From positions 3,224,001 through 3,288,000 of the forward strand of contig NC_081333.1 in assembly GCF_022539665.2 (NCBI RefSeq): a stretch of DNA of 64,000 nt, in the 5' to 3' direction. This document shows positions 43,897 to 56,410 of this stretch, one piece after another. Every line of letters begins with the position of its first letter. Position 1 is the first letter of the stretch. A program made the translations under genes and the position numbers. The notes beneath the pieces were generated by a model. It was not told the origin of the DNA, did no database searches, and worked only from the letters and a program-made list of their open reading frames with translations. The stretch is from Daphnia carinata. Its lineage: Eukaryota; Arthropoda; Branchiopoda; Diplostraca; Daphniidae.

Positions 43897-46678
43897 ATAC
43901 GTCTACCGTCTTCTTCTTCGTTTGCGACGTTCCCTTGTTACCCGAGTATTTGACATTCCTCTTCCTTTTGAAAAAAAAAAAAAAATGCGCTTTGAAAATA
44001 TATAAAAACCGGTCGTCATGGCTACTCTAGTGCAGCTGGCATGCCTCTTCTACTTCTCTGTCTTCTTCTTCTTCTTTTATCGATTTAACAAAATAAAAAT
44101 AAAAAAAGCACCTGGAGAAAAAGAAACAAAACTCGAATGATTTCTCATCTCAATGGTGATACTTCCAGTTCATCAGGCTAAAAATACAGTTCACTTGAAT
44201 TTATCCTATTTCTCGAAAAAAAAAAAAAAAGAAAAAAAAAGGGATGTTTTTGTAGGCGAGGTACAGGAAAGAGCATAAAAACAAAAAACAAAAAAAAGAC
44301 AGGGAGGGCTTACGTAAACATGAAGAAAAAGAAGAAGCCATTGAACCGATACGTTATAACGACTCTACGGGACGATGACAGAGTTATTAGCGGTCCCCTT
44401 TATTTTTTATTTTTTTTCTTGTTTTTATACCAACACACACACACACACACACACACACAGGGCTTGTTTCCAGCTGACTCACGAAACCTTACATCATCTA
44501 GCGCAAACCAACAGCAAAGGGCTGAACGCACGATGATGAATAGAGTCTACGTACAGCTCGTGCTCGTTCCTCTCAATCGTGTGCCCGTCGTTACCCCCAA
44601 AAGACAATGTTTGTTTTTTTTTTTTTTTTTATTTAATAAAAAAAAAAAGAAGAGGAGGAGGAATTTGTTATTATTATTATTATTTTTTTTTTTGAATTGT
44701 TGTGTGTTTGTTGACAGGTGACCAGCAAACTGTTTTTGCTCTACAGCCTTGAAAGAGAAAGAAAAAAAAAAAAAAAATCTTGTTTTTCTTTTGTGACTTT
44801 CGAGGGGTGGGCATATCGGTGTCTAGGTGAGGGACGTGAGAGAGTAAGATCATCAGATGATAGCCAGAAGAGTCAAAGGTCGTCCCGCATTTTTTTTTTT
44901 TTTTTTTTCGCGGTGAATTGTTTTCTCCTCGCCGCTTGAGAGGGACAACAATCTCAAGAGTTTCCATCCCCAAGCGGATCGTTCCAGATTCCTCTTTTTT
45001 TCACCTGTGTGTGTGTCCCACCCCTCAATGGCCCCCCTAGTGTCTTCTATATGTGAAAAAAAAAAAAAACTCTTTCCTCTCTGTCCTTCTAAGAAACAGA
45101 GTGTCCATTTTTTCGCTATACATCCTTCTCATTTCATTAGCATAAAGCATTTCGAATTTGTGGTCCAAAATGTAGTGGAATGTTGTGTCTCTTCTTGTTC
45201 ACAAAGTCTTCCATCTTATGAATTTATTTTTTTTTTTCGCCCATTGATAGAAATGAAAAAAAAAAAAAATCAAAAACATTCCACGTGAATGGGGGGGGGG
45301 GGGTTAGGAAGAACAACATCTCAAGAAATTTATCGAAGGAGCTTTTTTTTTCTATCCTTCTTGTTTGTTTTGTTTTTTGTTTTTTTTTCACTTCATCATC
45401 AGCTTCTTATTGTTTTTAACCTTCTGAACGTATCAAACATTCCGATGAAGAGGACAGGTTTTATATATCCTGTGCTTCACTATGAAAATGACCTTATAAG
45501 GCTGTTTTAATTGTTTTTTTGTTTTGAATTTTTTTTTTTTTTGCCGACATCTTAGACTTCCATTGTTTCACCGGATAAAAACGTATAGAGCCACTCACCA
45601 ATGCCAAAGAGATTCTTCCTCGTCAATAATAAATGTATTTTTTTTTTGTTGTTTTGTTTTGTTTTTCATTCTCCCCCCTCCACTTTACACACAGAATGCT
45701 GTTCACTTGGCCAGTGATATCACGAAAAGAAAAGAGCTCATCACGAAGAGAGTTATATAACCAAATGATGTAGACACGTTTGATTTTTTGAGTTTGCTCT
45801 GTTATTAGACTTGTTCCATGATCTTACCTACTAGAAACAGCAAAAAATTAAATTTCGAATCTCGTTCGACCGGATTTGGCAACCGGATCTTTTGTTTGGA
45901 ACAAGGAATGTTTTTTTTTGTTTTTTTTTTTTTGTTGATAACAAACCAAAGGCATTTTTTTTTCTTTTCAAAAAAAAATTCCACGTCTGCTAGATTGTTA
46001 TGTTGAAACATAAGAACCAATCGGAGGCTGTTTTATCCTAGCTGGCCGTATCATCTTTACATGCGTGGACTTGTTCGCCCTCTTCTTATTTATTTATTTA
46101 TTTTTTTTTTTTACATTAGGCTATTATGCAGAGTAGCTATGACACAGCAAATCGAACCTCTCGATTTTTTTTTGGACTTTCTCTTCTAGTTAATTAATAA
46201 TTAACTCAAAGGGGAACGAGAGAAAGAGAGAGAGATGATTGATGCATCGAAATTGGAAGATGAGGACGATCTTTTTCATTATGGACAAACAAACAGATCG
46301 CTAACCCGTGAATGTTTTTAACCGCTAATAGATTTTGATTTTTTTTTTTTGGGGGGAGGGGGGCGAAGATGGGTGTTGTATATCAGAGAAACAAAACAAA
46401 AAAGGTCGTTCAACTTTCACTTTGTCTGAGAACGAACCGGGCAATTTGTTTTCATCCGTTTTCTCGGTTTGTTTGTGCAAACGAACTTTTTCCCCGTGCA
46501 GCAATAACGTCTTCATTCCGCATTTCCGGTCTGACGGAATCTTGGATATCCCCCCCCCTCCTCTGTCGTATTTTAATACGTCAAAGAACCGCGAGAAGAA
46601 GAAGAATCCAGGGCCCGCTTTTGAAAAATAGCTTCTCCGGACGGAAGTTAAACCATTCAATCTAAAAAATAAAAGGGC

Positions 46679-46696
46679 GGGGGGGGGGGGGGGGGG
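46679..46696. repeat. Poly-G run (18)
   Basis: An uninterrupted G homopolymer. Others of similar size lie near 38257-38272 and 42531-42546. Confidence 0.85.
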
Positions 46697-48619
46697 AGAA
46701 CAATAAGAATTGCATCATTCAATTTCAATAATATCACAGTGAGACAAATAGAAACAGCTAAAAAATAATTCATCCCCTTTTCATAAATTTTATTTTTTAA
46801 ACCCTTCCCCCCGTCTAAAATGGGAGACCTTCATTCACTTAAACAAAAGTTTGGGGGGGGGTTTAGGTATGTAGAGCGGGCTAAGGTGGGCGTACGTGTG
46901 TGTGTGTGTGTGTCGGGGGTATGACGTCAATCACGCGAGACCTCCGTTTGTATCTGGCCCGGTCTGTTGATCAATCAACCGTAGCCCAGCTTGCCGCACA
47001 CAGCTTCACTTGCAGCATTTTCATTTTTTTTTTTTCTATCCTGGCCCAGTGTGTGTATATATGTGTGTGTGTGTGTGTGTACACGAACGCAAATGCAAAC
47101 AGAACAATAATTCCTAGGAAAAAAAAAAAAAAAAAGGAAATAGATGACAAGCATTGCGGAATGAAATCGGCCCATTCAGCCCAACGGGCAAATCAGGTAA
47201 GTGAAAATATCCAGGAGTAGGGGAAAGCTTTTTTTCTTTTTCTATGGAAAGGGTTAGAATATTTACTTACTTCATTTGGCATTTTAAAGAACAAATTTGT
47301 TTTTTCGAAAAGCAAAAAAAAAAAAAAAAAAAATTTTGTTTCACACTTTTTTTCGGGTTTTTTTTTTTGTTATGGGGGAAGGACTTGAAACGGCCAAGGT
47401 TTCGTCTGCGGTTCGGGGGCCGGCTGATGATGACACGGTCCGCCACCGAACAAATAAAAAGTGACTCATATATTTCTCCTGAAATGAACTGGTTTTTTTT
47501 TTTTTATTTCTTTGTCAATCATCTCGAATCGATTGTTAAACGCAATTTTTTTTTTTTAAACGCGATCTGTTTTTTTTTTTCGCAAATCCTTCCCACCAAA
47601 AATACGTCAATTCAAAAACTAAATTGAATCTGTGCGACAAGTCCTTTTTTTTTTTTTTTTACTGTCCTTCGTCTATATGAGGCAAACCTACTGATAACAA
47701 CATGGGGATTTTTCACTCGTCCCATCCTCCTCCTTTTTTTAAATATGCATATTTATTTTAACAACCGGCCATTTTTTGTTTCTAATCAGTGGTGAACAAG
47801 AATAAGCCTATACATTTTTTTTTACGACACCTCACTAATGAGTGTCACGTGATTCGTCTAAACCACGTCTTTTGCGATCATTGTCAGTTTCAATCGTTTC
47901 TATTTTTGATGACCTCGGCATTGGACTTTGCCGGGGTGGGGTTTGACAATCGCAAAAGGATTGCCTGACCTTTGAGATATGGACCATCACATTTTGTGAT
48001 GGAAGGGCGGTGCAACAACTCATGTCGAATATACGAAAGCGAATAATTTCATTAAAAAAAAAAAAAGCCATAAACAGAGTCGCCCCGCAACGTAAGGCGC
48101 ATTGCGCAGCTGAGCAAAAAGGCCAACTGATAAACGGTGATATCACCTGTATTAGTTGACGCGGACGAATATATATATATATATATCCTGCACATTACGA
48201 ACACTATCTTTGAAAACGGTGACGTTTCATGTCGCCATCCTATTGGCCCTTCGTACAGATTTCATCTCGTCGATTAATCATCAAGTTTGCCGATAACGGA
48301 GGGCATCAAGCTGGATAGGCGTTACGTTTTTATGCAGGAATCGTAATCTTAATTGAACAAAAATAAAAAAATTATTCTGAAAATAAAAAATACACATACG
48401 TTCGAAAATGTGTTATAGCAAGAACCCCCAGTGAAACAGACAAGAGAGGCAGGAAAAAAAAAAAAAAAAAAAAGGGTCTATGAGTGGGAGGCGGGAAGTT
48501 TGAAACCTTTTGTGTGCGCACCTTTTGTTTGTATGAAGAGAGAGAGAGAGAGAGAGCCGCACCGGATAAGACGACGCTCTCTGTGTATGTATAGGAAACA
48601 GTACACATCCACCCACTCT

Positions 48620-48622
<3 letters not shown>

Positions 48623-48665
<43 letters not shown>
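48623..48665. repeat. (CT)n microsatellite near the hindsight promoter
   Basis: A near-continuous CT array with one GT interruption; further CT blocks at 48851-48895 lead up to the predicted start site and could bind GAGA factor. Confidence 0.85.
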
Positions 48666-48937
48666 TCCCTCTTCTCCTCTTTCGATAGGAGGAGGAGAGA
48701 GCCAAGGAGAGCGGGGAGGGGCTTATAACGGGTGCACACCTGAGTTCTTTTCTCTGTGTGTGTTTGAATATATATATATTTTTTTTTCTTCTTTCGTCTT
48801 TTTTTCCAGGACGCAGTATAGCGAGTCACGTGACCGCGCCCCCTTCTCCTCTCTCTCTCTCTGTCTCCTCTTTCTCTCTCTCTCTCGCTCTCGGCACGTC
48901 TCATATTGGACGCCTCTTATTCACCGTGTTATTCAGC

Positions 48938-48972
48938 TTCAGTCCAGCGCCAGGCGCTTAGCAGAGCGGTCG
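48938..48972 (+). promoter_or_regulatory. Predicted hindsight core promoter (Inr + DPE)
   Basis: TTCAGTC at 48938-48944 matches the arthropod initiator with A at 48941 as +1. GGTCG at 48968-48972 falls exactly at +28 to +32 and matches the DPE (RGWYV). No TATA box precedes it. The implied 5'UTR is about 520 nt and includes a (GT)14 array at 49375-49402. Confidence 0.5.
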
Positions 48973-49461
48973 CATTCTTTATCAAATCCCGCTCTCTGAT
49001 TTATTCAGAAAGATAAAAAAAAAAAGAAAAAGAGAAGTTTGAGTTTGCACCATCTCGGCCACACACTTGTCCCCTCGCATCCCATTTCGAAATCTCTTTT
49101 TGAATTTTCCAATTGTTATCAACTCTCGTGCGGGGAATTTTTCGTTTCTTTTCGAACCGAGTGACATCGACATTTTAACTAAAACGTGTGAGGGCGTGAA
49201 TGAATTGAAATCGAAACAATTCGTTTCTATGTGAAATTAAAGTTCGTGAATTATTTTGTTTTGGTTTAGTGCCGTGGAAAGGACACGCGCGGACAAACGA
49301 TTGTCCTTTGATTTGTTCGATTTGGACGTTGGGACCGGGGGAGGGGGATCCCGGATCGGCAGTGTTTGATTCGTTGTGTGTGTGTGTGTGTGTGTGTGTG
49401 TGGAAGCGAGTCGATCCGGCGGAGGAGGGCGGAGACGACATTTGAGAAAGAGGAGGAGGCG

Positions 49462-52400
49462 ATGATGCAGCCTCGCGACGCTCACGACGACGGCGATTGC
49501 GCAATGGAAGAGGCAGGCGGTGTACTACACTCGTCGCCCATGCCGGCCGTCATGACTCTGACGACCAGCTCGAAGACGAACGCCTCTTGCCCATCATCGT
49601 CCAATCAGCAAACAAACGAGCAGATCAGGCACCGTCAGAGGACGGCCTCGCCGCTCTCTGCAGCCGCCGCCGATGCGCTCGTCGGGGCCAGGAAACGCAA
49701 AGCCATCAGAGTGGTCAAACATCAGCAGGTCAGTCCTCCTCCTTCCCCCCCCCCCTCCCAACTCTATTTCGCTTAATTATTATGGAATATTCATCCAAAG
49801 AAATATGGGCATTTGCATTTGTTTTTGCCTCACGCTCGTTTGCTCGTAATCGATTCAGACGTTTTCATTTGCATTGCTAATGATGTCCAAATAAAAAATA
49901 AATAATAATTGAATAGCAGGCGTCGAGTCCGATGAAAGCGGATCCCGAGCCGGAAGAGCCTATCGTTTTGACGAGAACGAGCCACCACTTGGCCGGATTC
50001 AGTGGAAACAACAAGACGGCCGAGCAAGGCAACACGTCGATGGACACGGGCGTGTCATCGGACCTGTCTGAATCGAGGCCCAGCCTGGCCGGCGAGGAAG
50101 ACGAGGAGGAGGAAGACGTGGAAATTCTGAACGAAGACGACGAACGTTCGCACGGATCGGCCGGAGAGGAAGAATCCGGCGGCGAGTTTTATCAATCGGC
50201 CGCCAGTCATCGCAATCATCATCACCGCCGCCGCATCATCGGCCGCCATTCGGAGGATTCCGAGAGCAACGATTCCGGTAGCGGACACGAAGACGGCCGG
50301 CGTTTGAGACAGAAGAATCGGCGCACGATGAGACAGCGGCGCGATCAAGGAAGGAAACGCCAGCGGACAGCGGATGAGATGATAGACGAGGATGATCATG
50401 AGATGGATCATTGCGGCGCTGATGCGGACGACTCGCGCCGCTGTCACCCGATCGGCGAGCAGAAGACGAGAATTTCGATACTCCAAGACGCGAGTAGCGT
50501 CGGTAGCGTCGACTTCTCTTGCCAGCGAGCCACGTCCAACATGATCCATCCGGCGACCTTGGCCCGTCCCGTCCTTTCTTCCGCCCACTTGGCGGCCGTG
50601 GGATCGCCACACTTGGCCGTCGAGAGCATCTCTTCTTCGAAATCGTCCGCTCCGCTGGCCGTGGTGGAGACGGGCAGCGGTGAGGCGGTCCGTGCGCCCT
50701 TTGCGACGGCGGCGACATCTAGCGGTCGGTACGCTAACCACTTGTTTCAACACGACGAGCTCCTCACCAACCCGCCGGAAGAGTACAAGAACGAGGAGGA
50801 CGATCCTTTCTCCGCCGTCCTGCGCGAAATGAAAATCAAAGGAGAATTCCCCTGCAGACTCTGCGAAGCCGTTTTCCCCAATCTGCGCGCTCTTAAAGGT
50901 CAGTTTTCAAATTTTATTTGTTTTCTTCTTATCAATGCGACAGGAAGGAAGTTGTGAAAACGGTGCGTTATCAATTCTAATCGTGTTGTTCAAACTCTTG
51001 CCAGAATTAAACACGTTAAGGAAAAAAAAATCCTTACAGTTAATGACGCTGTTACTATAATTACAAATAATATTATCTGGCGTTAGCCAAGCGTGGGGCG
51101 CAGGCGCAGATATTTGTGTCTCGTGCACCGGAAATGCGTTAGATAACCGGCAGAAAAGAGAAAAAAAAAAAAAAATCAAATAAAATCTTGCAGTCTCACA
51201 TTTACAGACGCATAACAACAAAATAGAAACTAAGACGTAATGTGGGGGATCACGCGAGATGCAAGAGGAAGACGATGGGGTTAGGGAGAACGAGATCATC
51301 TTCCTTCCTTAAACGAATTGATTGATTAAATAATCGATTCTATTTTCTTTTTCTATTTTTTTTTTTTTTTAATTTGAACCAAAAAAAAAAAAAAAAATGG
51401 AATTCAGGTCACAACCGGAACCATCTGACTCACGCTCCTTACCGGTGCAACATGTGCCCGAGCACGAGCCACGATAAGGGCGCTCTGATTCGGCACATGC
51501 GGACGCACAACGGCGAGCGGCCCTACGAATGTCGCGACTGCCAGTACGCCTTCACCACCAAGGCCAATTGCGAGAGGCATTTGCGCAACCGGCACGGAAA
51601 GGCCAGCCGGGAGGCTGTTAGGGCCTCGATCGTTTACCACTTGAGCGAGGACGCCAACCGGGCGCTGGGCGGCGATAATTCCGACCATTCCGGCAGTTAC
51701 TACCAGGGCCACAACGACCAATCAGCTCTCGATCTAAGCGCCGATCGCGACGAGTCCATCGACGGCGAGGAGGAGGAGGAGTCCACTGATTATCCGTCGG
51801 AAGAGGAAGCTGAAGATGAACGTGGCGCGGCCATCGTCGAACAAGACGGGCCGTTAGATTTGACGGTGGACGTGTTGGATTTGCGGAAGCGGCGGCAGGA
51901 AACGAAAGCCCCGCCGTCGAATTTCAATCCCGTGGCCGTCGTTCCAGTCACGTCGGCGTCGCATCATCAGAACGCCGTTCCGGCTCAGACTGTCGCTCCG
52001 ACGGCCGCCGTTGCGCCCGCCGTCCAGACTTCAGTTGCCGACGTCAAACCGGCCGTACCTTTCGCGCCGCCCTATTTCGGATCGTCTTACCCGGGCACGG
52101 TGGCCTCGCTGGCCGGCTTGCCTTTCTTCTATCCCGGCCTGGGCGGGGCCAATTATTCCGCATTTTTCGAATCGAAACTGGTCGAAATGGGCCATCAAAA
52201 TCCGGCTGTTGATCTGTCCGCCTTGGCTTTGGCCGCTGCTCATCACGACGCGCTGCGTCAGGCCCAGCAAGTGCAGAAACCTCAGCCGAATCATCCGCCG
52301 CCGGCCTCGTTGGTCGAAGGGCTCTTAATGCCCGCTGCTAAAAAATTCAGCGCTGACCCCGCCGAGAACGTCCGTCCCGTCCCGATGCCCATCCCGACGA

Positions 52401-54632
52401 GTCCCGCCAAATTGGAGTCTAAAAAATCGAGCCATCATCACAGCGGTTCGTCCGCGCAGGCCGTTAACGATCCGGGCGTCAAGATGGTGCTCAAGAACGG
52501 CGTGCTGGTCAAGAAGCAGAAACAGCGTCGCTACCGGACGGAGCGTCCGTTCGGCTGCGAGCACTGCACGGCCCGTTTCACGCTGCGCTCCAACATGGAG
52601 CGACACATCAAACAGCAACACCCGGACATTTGGTCGACCCGTCCTCGAGGGCATCGAAGATCGGCCTGCGCATTAACCAAAGCGGCCGCTCTGCCCACGA
52701 TGGTGGACCTGAAAGGCCACATGGTCAACGCGATGCCGGCCCTCGCCCCGCAAATGGTGCAAGAGGCTTCCGTCAAGCTGGAAATCGGCGGAGGGAAAGC
52801 GCCCATCTCGGAGCAAGTCCGCCAGGCCGTCCAGCAGAAATTGAAGAAGCGCCGCAACAGCGAGCATTCCGAAGACGAGGAAGAGGACGATGATGAGGAA
52901 GAAGAAGAAGACGACGATGGTAATTTGGTCATTGATATTGAGCGGAAAGATCACGGCCCAACTGGCCAGAGAATTGTGGCCAGCAAGCCGGAACCGGCCG
53001 ATTTGGCCAGCGTTTCCAAATTGCTGACCAACGCCGTGGCCCAGAGTTTCCAGCAGTATTTCAATCAGCACCGCGACGCCGAGCTGGAGAGCTCGGTGAC
53101 GAGCGACAAGATGAACCGGGCCAGCCCGTCTGAAGGCAACACTGACGAGATGGACGAAGGTGAATGCACGAGCATCAGCGACGGCCATTCGGGCGGCAGC
53201 GATTTCGGCGGGAACCGCTCGGACAGCGGCGGCGGACAGGCGGTGAAAGGGAAGAAGAAGAGCGCTTATTCGAACGCTCCCCATCGGGTGAGTTGCCCGT
53301 ATTGTTCGCGCAAGTTTCCGTGGACCAGCTCGCTGCGACGTCACATCCTGACGCACACGGGCCAGAAACCGTACAAGTGTCCGCAGTGCCCGCTCTGGTT
53401 CACAACGAAATCCAACTGCGACCGCCATCTGTTGCGCAAACACGGAAACCATCTGCACGGCGGAGGCGGCGAGACGGCCAACAACAACAGCAACAACAGC
53501 GTGGCCAGCAGCAACGCGGCGGCCGATAATTCGCGCAACGTTCCAGACCGGCCGTACAAGTGCGCCCTGTGTCCGTCGTCCACCTTCGCCACGTCGGACA
53601 ATCTGAAGAAGCACGTCGACAACAAACACTGCCCCGCCCATCACGGCGGAATGAGCAGCCCGGAGTCGATCGCGGCGGCCGACGGCGAGTCTGAGAAAGT
53701 GCGCCATCATCATCAGTCCAGCAATCCAGCCAGTCCGGGCCCTCAGGCGGGCGACGGCAATTCGGCCGCTGGGGGCCCTTTGGGCGGCCGGCGAGCAACT
53801 GCCTTTCAAATGCCATTTGTGCGACGACTCTGGAGGCTACGCCGAGAGACAGGAAGTGCTGGATCACCTCCAGCGGGACCACACGGAAGAGTTCCATGAC
53901 CTCGTAGGCAAAGTCGGCGCTTTGGTGGCTGAGCCGCCGCCAATGCCGTCCGCTCCGACTTCGGACGAAGGCGAAGACTACGATTCCGTCCGCGGCAAAT
54001 TCCCAGATTACGTCAACAGAAAGGTAAAACATTTTTCGCAACCCTCAAATAGATCAAGAAAGAAAAAAAAAACAAAAAAAAAGAATTACAGTTTATAATA
54101 ATAATAATACATTTTTAATTTTTTTTTAAATAATTAGGTGATTTGTGCCTTTTGTTTGCGACGCTTCTGGTCGGCCGAAGACCTACGACGTCACATGAGG
54201 ACGCACAGTGGCGAGCGGCCATATCAGTGCGACGTGTGCTCGCGTCGCTTCACCTTGAAACATTCCATGTTGCGACACAGACGGAAGCACGGCGGATCCG
54301 GTCACGCGGAAGAGAGCGACGAAGAGGAAGAAGAAGAAGAGGAAGAAGAGGATGGATCGATCAGTTCGGATCATCGGGCCAATCAGCGCCACGCTCGTCG
54401 GGAATCGTCCAGGTCTTCGGCCAAGGCCAAAGTGCGCATGCAGGCTGCCCTCTGGAGCGGCTCCAAGTCCGTTAAATCGACGGGCGGTATGAGACTCCGC
54501 GGACCGTGCGGCTCAGATCTGATCGGCAACTTGCTCGGCATTCCAGACACGTCGCTAGTAGAGCAGCTCATGTCCAAACCGGCCGACGATGCCGCTCGTC
54601 TTCTGGGCGTCACCGGTGGCAATCGCGTTTGA
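49462..54632 (+). CDS. peb: Hindsight/pebbled (RREB1 ortholog) zinc-finger transcription factor
   Basis: This nuclear C2H2 factor acts in epithelial morphogenesis, tracheal and retinal development and Ras-linked repression in insects; RREB1 is its vertebrate counterpart. Exons: 49462-49728, 49920-50898, 51408-54023, 54138-54632; about 1,420 aa. Ten C2H2 fingers occur in the family's scattered clusters: FPCRLC/HNRNH split by intron 2, YRCNMC, YECRDC (linked by HNGERP), FGCEHC, VSCPYC, YKCPQC, YKCALC, FKCHLC, and the last pair VICAFC and YQCDVC joined by HSGERP. PLDLT at about 51853 and LDLS at 51730 are CtBP-binding motifs. Long acidic runs lie in exons 2, 3 and 4. The frame changes between 53699 and 53796 before the eighth finger, so either a 97-nt intron or a 1-nt frame break lies there. 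The start is the first ATG in frame with exon 1. Confidence 0.93.
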
Positions 54633-56410
54633 GAAAAACTGATCAGCAAACCAAAAGAAAATAGTAATTCCATTTTTTTTTTATCATTCCTAATACGCAT
54701 TAAGAAACAAAATCATAATTAACGATTTAAAAAAAAAAAAAAAAGAAAAGGAAAAAAAAAAATAATAATAATTTGAATATTGAAATACCAAAGATCAACG
54801 TGAAATCATTCCTCTCTATTTTAAACATTTTTTGGTCCTTCGTCTTCTCTTTTTTTTTCGTGAACATTTTTTTTTTTTGGTTTGTTCTTCTTTTTAAAAT
54901 GGAAAAAAGGGGGAAGGGGACTGATAGGGTTTAGAAAATGTCTGTCTTAATGTTCTGCGTGGCTGCCGAGACTCGGATCTCGGAACAGCTATATATCAGT
55001 GTATATAAAAATAACCGAGATCTCTTCGACATCGATATGTTTTTTTCAACAACTAAAATTTGACAAGGAATTTCGTTTAACTGGAGAATACTGACGACGT
55101 ATATCCTTTTATTTCTCACCACTAACTCTATATCGATACACATTTTGAAAGAAAAAAAAAAAAAGAACAAAAAAAAAACATCAATAATTATTAATATTAT
55201 AGAATGTCTGAATTATTGAGTCATTCGTTTCCCAAAGAATAGCAATATTGCTGTACCTATTATTACCAGACTTTTTATATAACCTACCCCGCTCTCTTCA
55301 AACGATGTTAGTTCCTCATTTCTTTCTTTTTTTTTTGTTTGTTGTCCTCCTCATGTCGTAGACAGATTTTTGTTGTTTTGACAAGCAACAAAGCAATCAC
55401 TCTTGATAATTTAATTCTGACTGCCCCATAAAAATGTGTCCTCTTTTGTATAACATGGGAAGAAATCCAATGAAAATGCAGTACTTTTGACAGTCACTTA
55501 TTATCGTGAAATCTTTCTCTTGGCAAGTTGAGAAATCGGATGCATTTTTTCTTTTCTTTTTTTTTTTTTAAATTTGAATTATTATAAAACATTTTAATTA
55601 TTATTCCTCTCTCCCTTATTCGGCAAGTTCCACTCATTTCCCGTCCATTCGCTGGAACGTCCCCACTCTTCATGAATGAACGTAAACATTTCATTCCTAT
55701 CATTGTCTGTTCGTTTTTTAAATTTCACATTCCCCTCATCAATTGTCAAGTTTGTTTTCTTTTTAGTGCGATTCTGATTTCAGTTCGTCTTTTTTTTTTT
55801 TATTCAATGTATAAGCACATTCCTTTCGACTGATTAAAATGATTACAAAAAAAAAAACGAAAACAAGAGTCTTTTTCATTGACTTTAAAGGGATCGAATG
55901 TCCAGCGAGGTAACGCAGTACCACGTATTCGTAATGAGTGTCTGTTTCGATGATGAAACTTGGGCTCATTAACAAGTGGAACATTTCTTTTACCCACTGG
56001 TCGAGGCAATTAAAAAAATTTCAACGAGTTTGAGAAACCAGAAGAAAAAATACGCAAATCAATTTTTACGTTTTTTTTTTTCGAGTTCCGAAAAGCCGTC
56101 GCCATTTTGGCTGTTTTATTTTTCTCCCGGCCTGTTTGCGTGTCGTTGTTGACTTGAAATCAAAAGTGGCCACGTTTGCACGTTCACGCTGAAGCAGCGC
56201 GATTTTTCGTGGTGTAGTGTCGAAAAGCAAACAAGCGGTCACGTTTCGCTCTCATGACTCGTGTTATAGCACAAACAAACAAGGGCTGGAACGTTTCGCG
56301 ACAAACACTAGAACATGAGTCAAACGCAACTCACAACCGTGCGAGAAGAGAATCTCGAAGACTCGCAGATTCGCAGGCTTTTCAACGGTGCGAAGCTGCA
56401 CCGTTTCGAG
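54633..56410. other. Intergenic: 3' flanks of hindsight and the TBL1-like gene
   Basis: The two genes converge here. The first part is AT-rich and is probably hindsight 3'UTR; I could not pick one clear hexamer. On the minus strand AATAAA at 56120-56115 suits the TBL1-like gene. Confidence 0.4.
56115..56120 (-). promoter_or_regulatory. Candidate TBL1-like polyadenylation signal
   Basis: Minus-strand AATAAA lies 291 nt past the stop codon. Confidence 0.4.

Larger units (their letters stand above)
25000..48900. other. 24-kb repeat-rich gene desert upstream of hindsight
   Basis: No frame here has balanced composition, a recognisable domain or splice-consistent neighbours. Apparent frames of 60-277 codons are built from Phe/Lys/Gly/Arg-Glu runs created by poly-T/poly-A, G runs and (GA)n. 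Homopolymers of 10-30 A or T occur every 50-150 bases, with long G or C runs and many (CT)n, (GT)n and (TA)n arrays. Short stretches of normal composition (for example 27302-27480, 33480-33640, 42060-42150 and 46930-47010) could hold enhancers or non-coding exons. Candidate TATA boxes are at 31806-31813 and 42075-42082. Confidence 0.6.

Noticed and set aside
50055-50753. 232-codon antisense frame in hindsight exon 2
   Set aside because: Mirror of a coding exon with Asp/Glu/Arg/His-rich codons; no independent features.
52673-53809. 378-codon antisense frame across hindsight exon 3
   Set aside because: It is a GC-rich shadow of the real coding strand, which carries the zinc fingers.
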